Shown here: positions 60,725-64,000 of the stretch, piece after piece
How the letters are laid out: every line of letters begins with the position of its first letter
Numbering within the stretch: the stretch's first letter is position 1
From: Marsupella aquatica
Lineage: Eukaryota; Marchantiophyta
Assembly (NCBI GenBank): GCA_973895155.1
Contig: OZ316895.1
Location: 19,654,001-19,718,000 of the forward strand
Direction: 5' to 3'
DNA: 64,000 nt
The notes under the pieces: generated by a model
The model's database searches: none
What the model was told of the DNA's origin: nothing
The model's input: only the letters and a program-made list of their open reading frames with translations
Translations under genes and position numbers: made by a program

Positions 60725-63638
60725 ACAATTATTTTCAACCTCTAACATTTGGTAAAGAGATTTTGGAGTGGCATCATATTTCATATCCCATTGAGTACTT
60801 ACATATATTTTTCATTGGGGGCAGGGCGTCGCCTTTTGGACAATGTGTATTTTCTTAAGAATACTCCATCATCCAAGAAGCCATAGGCTGTGCAAGCATA
60901 TTGTCGGGCTCGCAATCATATTTTTGGGCACGCGAAATGTCACCGTAACAAAACTAGGATTCTAATGAATGATTGAACGAGTGGGAATGTTGTTGAGTAC
61001 AGATTTTTACAGGTATGTCAGCGCCTTAGGTTATTGACACCGGATGTGGGCATCATTGCAAAGTAAACTCACAGAAACAACATTTATTTCACTAAGATAA
61101 GGTTTGTGCAAGTAACAGAGCTTCAAGGCCAAATTTTCAGGTCCTCTTGTATAGTCCAGCAATTGGACAGTTCTTACAATTAGTGACAACTATGAGGAAA
61201 ATAGACGTGGTGAGAGTCAATAGCTGTTAAACACCAATTTTTCCCTACAATTAACGCAACATTACTTTTATCTACCCATTTGCTCTTGTATTAACCGATT
61301 AATCGTCCAACAACAAGATAGTCTATTAAACCATTTTCATACTCTGAACTTGTAATTTCCGTTGAGTACTCTTCAATATCCACTTCCTCTTCCCACTTCT
61401 TGGGCACAATTGATTCAATTAATACTAATCCTTCCTTGTATACAATTTCTATAAATCCGCACCATTCCCGATAAGTAAAAATGCAAATGGGAATATTCTC
61501 CTCTCTCAATCATCGAGTAATTAGGTGTGAACCAATAGAACAGATCCATAGTTCAATTGGTCTGAGTCTAATTAAGGAGAGGTTCTTCATAGTTTTATCA
61601 TTCAGACTCATGTTTCCGGGATTGTGATCTGGTTAGATCCAATTGTCTCATCGACTCATCCGCCAGGGTTGATCAATTTCTTGTGTGTCGGAGTAGATCT
61701 AGAAAAGCTAATCGTAAATAGAATATTAGCTCAACAACTACTCCGTTATGCTGGAGGTGTATTAACAATTAGATGGTTACTCTCATAACACACAAACTCC
61801 AGCCAGATTTTCCTGCTTACGAGTTGTCCATTAGCTCAAATCCGCAAGGTATTACACCTCAGCGTTCTCACTCTGAGCAAATTGACCCTCATTCATTCCT
61901 GCGGTTGAATGGTGACCATCTTAACATACTCCACTCTAATCCTCGGGTTGATTGTAATTTCCACAGACTTAACTCTCTTATGATTCAAGATTATCAGGTT
62001 GTTTCACTCAATTCTCTCTACTTCTCAGTTTCTGAACACATTGGTTCTCAGTTCTCTTTCTCTCTCATTCAGTCATAATCCCTCCTTGAAACTTCTGTAG
62101 CAACAGTGCTCATTCAAGAACGATACTTCAGAGCATGCAATGATGATCTCTTTACTTCTCACATCAGAATTCTACTCACATCTGAGTAGGGAACACTTAA
62201 CCAAAAACTACTGATCATCTTAAGAGAAGTCTGGCTTTGCCTCTCAATCAGATTACCTATTGAAAAAGTGACACCTTGCTCTATGCCATTGCCTGCCTTA
62301 AATACTATCTTCCTACAAGATTATCGGTTTCCAACTGCCTGACTATCAAAATGGTTATTTAACTTACAAATCAAACACAACTGCATAGCAGTTAGTAAGC
62401 TACTATTTTGCGGTTACTAAACTGCTATTCGTAGTTCCCGACCGGTATACTCTGTTAACTGAAACTACTGCATCAAACATCTCTGTAAACGATTGGTGGT
62501 TGGAGCCGTTTGTTTCTGAACTGCAAATGGTTTAGCTTGCAAATATGAGTGCCTCGATCTCTACTGAAAACATTCGATCGTCCTTCTCCCATTTGTGTTC
62601 GTTGTCTTGCTTTCACACCTAGAGCGCAATCTCTGTTGTCTCCTAACTTGGTATTGCATCCTTCATAGCAAAACCCTAATCCGGTACTACTCCATATAGC
62701 AAAAATTGTCGCGCTTTCTACTGTTAATCTCCCAGCCATCTTACTAAAGCTATTCCTACCTGCCACTGATCCCCTTAAATACTTGATCTATTATCTTCCG
62801 CTTGACGTTTCTCCGCTAATTCTATTTAACTATTTTCTCGGTTTACAGTAGCACAGTGGACTCAAGTATAGATCCTTCTCTAAAATCTTTTCCAAAAGGA
62901 GATCGTGTAGCACAATGAGTTTGATAAAGCGATCCTCAGAATAGTTTCACTTGCCCAAGTTGAAAATGATTTTGTAGAAGGATGTATACCTAAGTCCATT
63001 GTGTTCCTGTTTTTCACCACGTATTTCCCTAATGCTTCCTCTACATAGTCAACATCTTGCGGGTCTCTAACCCTCATAGCTGTTACCAATTGTAAGAAAA
63101 GCCAAATTGTTGTACTCTATGAGAGCTTGTTGATGGCCGTGTTGTTCAACCTTGGGGCTCCGTTGCTTTCACAAATTTTCTCATAGTGAAATACTTAGTG
63201 AGATGTTGTTTGCGACTTGAAATTTTGTGAATTCAGCTATCTGTTGCTTTTATGGTTTCAGCCGCTCCGAGTTCAACATCATGTTGTAGAGGACTTGCAA
63301 ACTCCTTTGCGAGACCATTGCAAGTGGCATCAAGCGATAGGACTTCATGACATCTGTGCCTTCACTAAAGCAACAATTGCAGTAGATGATTGAAGCGGCT
63401 TCACTGGATCAGAACCAGAAGCATGAGAATAAGCCATTTTCTAGGATCAATGATTTTCAAACATCGGCGATTTATAAGATGCTCTCTTTGAATCGAGATC
63501 TCTCAACTGGACTTGAGTCATCCCCATTGCAACAAAGTCATCTAAATGCGGTAAATGATCTTTTAATGAAGTCCAAAATCAATGAGAAGATGGTAGATGT
63601 CAACCAATGTTTCCATAGCATTAGGCTCAAAGACACAG
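60725..63638. other. Intergenic; possible retroelement debris
   Basis: Scattered short open frames only. The one at 61291-61509 (-) is acidic and the one at 62473-62766 (-) is basic; neither has a family signature. Sequence near 61.6-61.75 kb has the look of an LTR or leader, but I found no second copy. Confidence 0.3.
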
Positions 63639-63894
63639 ATTACTGAAAAATGCAATCCAAATTAGTGCTCTCCCTCAAAGTGCAATCCAAAAATACACAA
63701 TCGACAAGATTTTGTGAGTTTTGAAACCTCCCAAGTGTTATTGATAGTTGGGACATGCCCTAGAGAATTTATGCTCACACTGTACAAATTTATACACTTG
63801 AAGGATTTCCAAACTCACAAAATTTGTCTGATTGCGTCGTTTTGGATTGTACTTCTAAAGTCGAGCACTAATTTGGTTTGCACATATCAGTAAT
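63639..63894. mobile_element. 256-bp inverted-repeat element
   Basis: Inverted arms of ~85 bp start attactga and end tcagtaat. Matching blocks are ccaaattagtgctc, caatccaaaa and ttttgtgagttt. I see no clear target duplication. Confidence 0.75.
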
Positions 63895-64000
63895 TTATCT
63901 CTTGAGCGTACGCTAAGGTTGCATCATTGGTTGACATCTAATCTTCTTGCATTGGTCTTTGGCTTCATTAAGGGATCTTTTTGACACTTTAGAATGACTT

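Overview
The window is a piece of a land-plant nuclear genome. The evidence is intron-split genes with GT-AG borders, a plastid-type quinolinate synthase fused to SufE, plant-style Ty1/copia and L1-like elements, and a small LTR element primed by initiator Met-tRNA. Introns are mostly 70-400 bp and genes are compact, which would fit a seedless plant such as a bryophyte. The sequence alone does not settle the species.

Layout, left half. From 12 to 4091 (+) lies the 3' part of a METTL13-type methyltransferase gene (11 exons). A convergent five-exon gene of unknown function lies at 5067-8164 (-). SRP54 (9 exons, 491 aa) is at 10001-12718 (-). From 13 to 17 kb there are two solo LTRs of one family and two sets of tandem repeats. 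Two divergently oriented copies of a small secreted four-cysteine protein lie at 18.6 kb (-, intact) and 23.1 kb (+, broken by one stop codon). A complete 333-bp TRIM/SMART-like retroelement sits just after the broken copy, and each of its LTRs holds a tRNA-like Pol III promoter module. The single-exon NadA-SufE quinolinate synthase is at 26686-29028 (-).

Layout, right half. A KIAA0930/DUF2045 gene (12 exons, one with a GC donor) occupies 33957-37765 (-), with a fold-back element against its promoter side. From 38.5 kb on, the window is mostly transposon debris. It holds a short-LTR copia relic with target duplication (40775-42841), an L1-like endonuclease relic (43.2-43.8 kb), and a GC-rich array of palindromes (44.3-45.1 kb) leading into a broken coiled-coil, possibly gag-like ORF (45.5-47.4 kb). 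Three copies of a ~200-bp hAT-like MITE, several other inverted-repeat elements, a 69-bp minisatellite and a strongly G-rich block follow. At 57-60 kb there is a decayed kinase / coiled-coil / RING locus, with one MITE inserted in the kinase so precisely that removing it restores the frame.

The housekeeping genes are unrelated in function: translation-factor methylation, ER targeting, and plastid NAD synthesis. They do not form a cluster. Exon models were built by hand from splice signals and reading phase. The summed exon lengths of the four multi-exon genes are all multiples of three, which supports the models. Gene names rest on remembered family sequences, not on a search.
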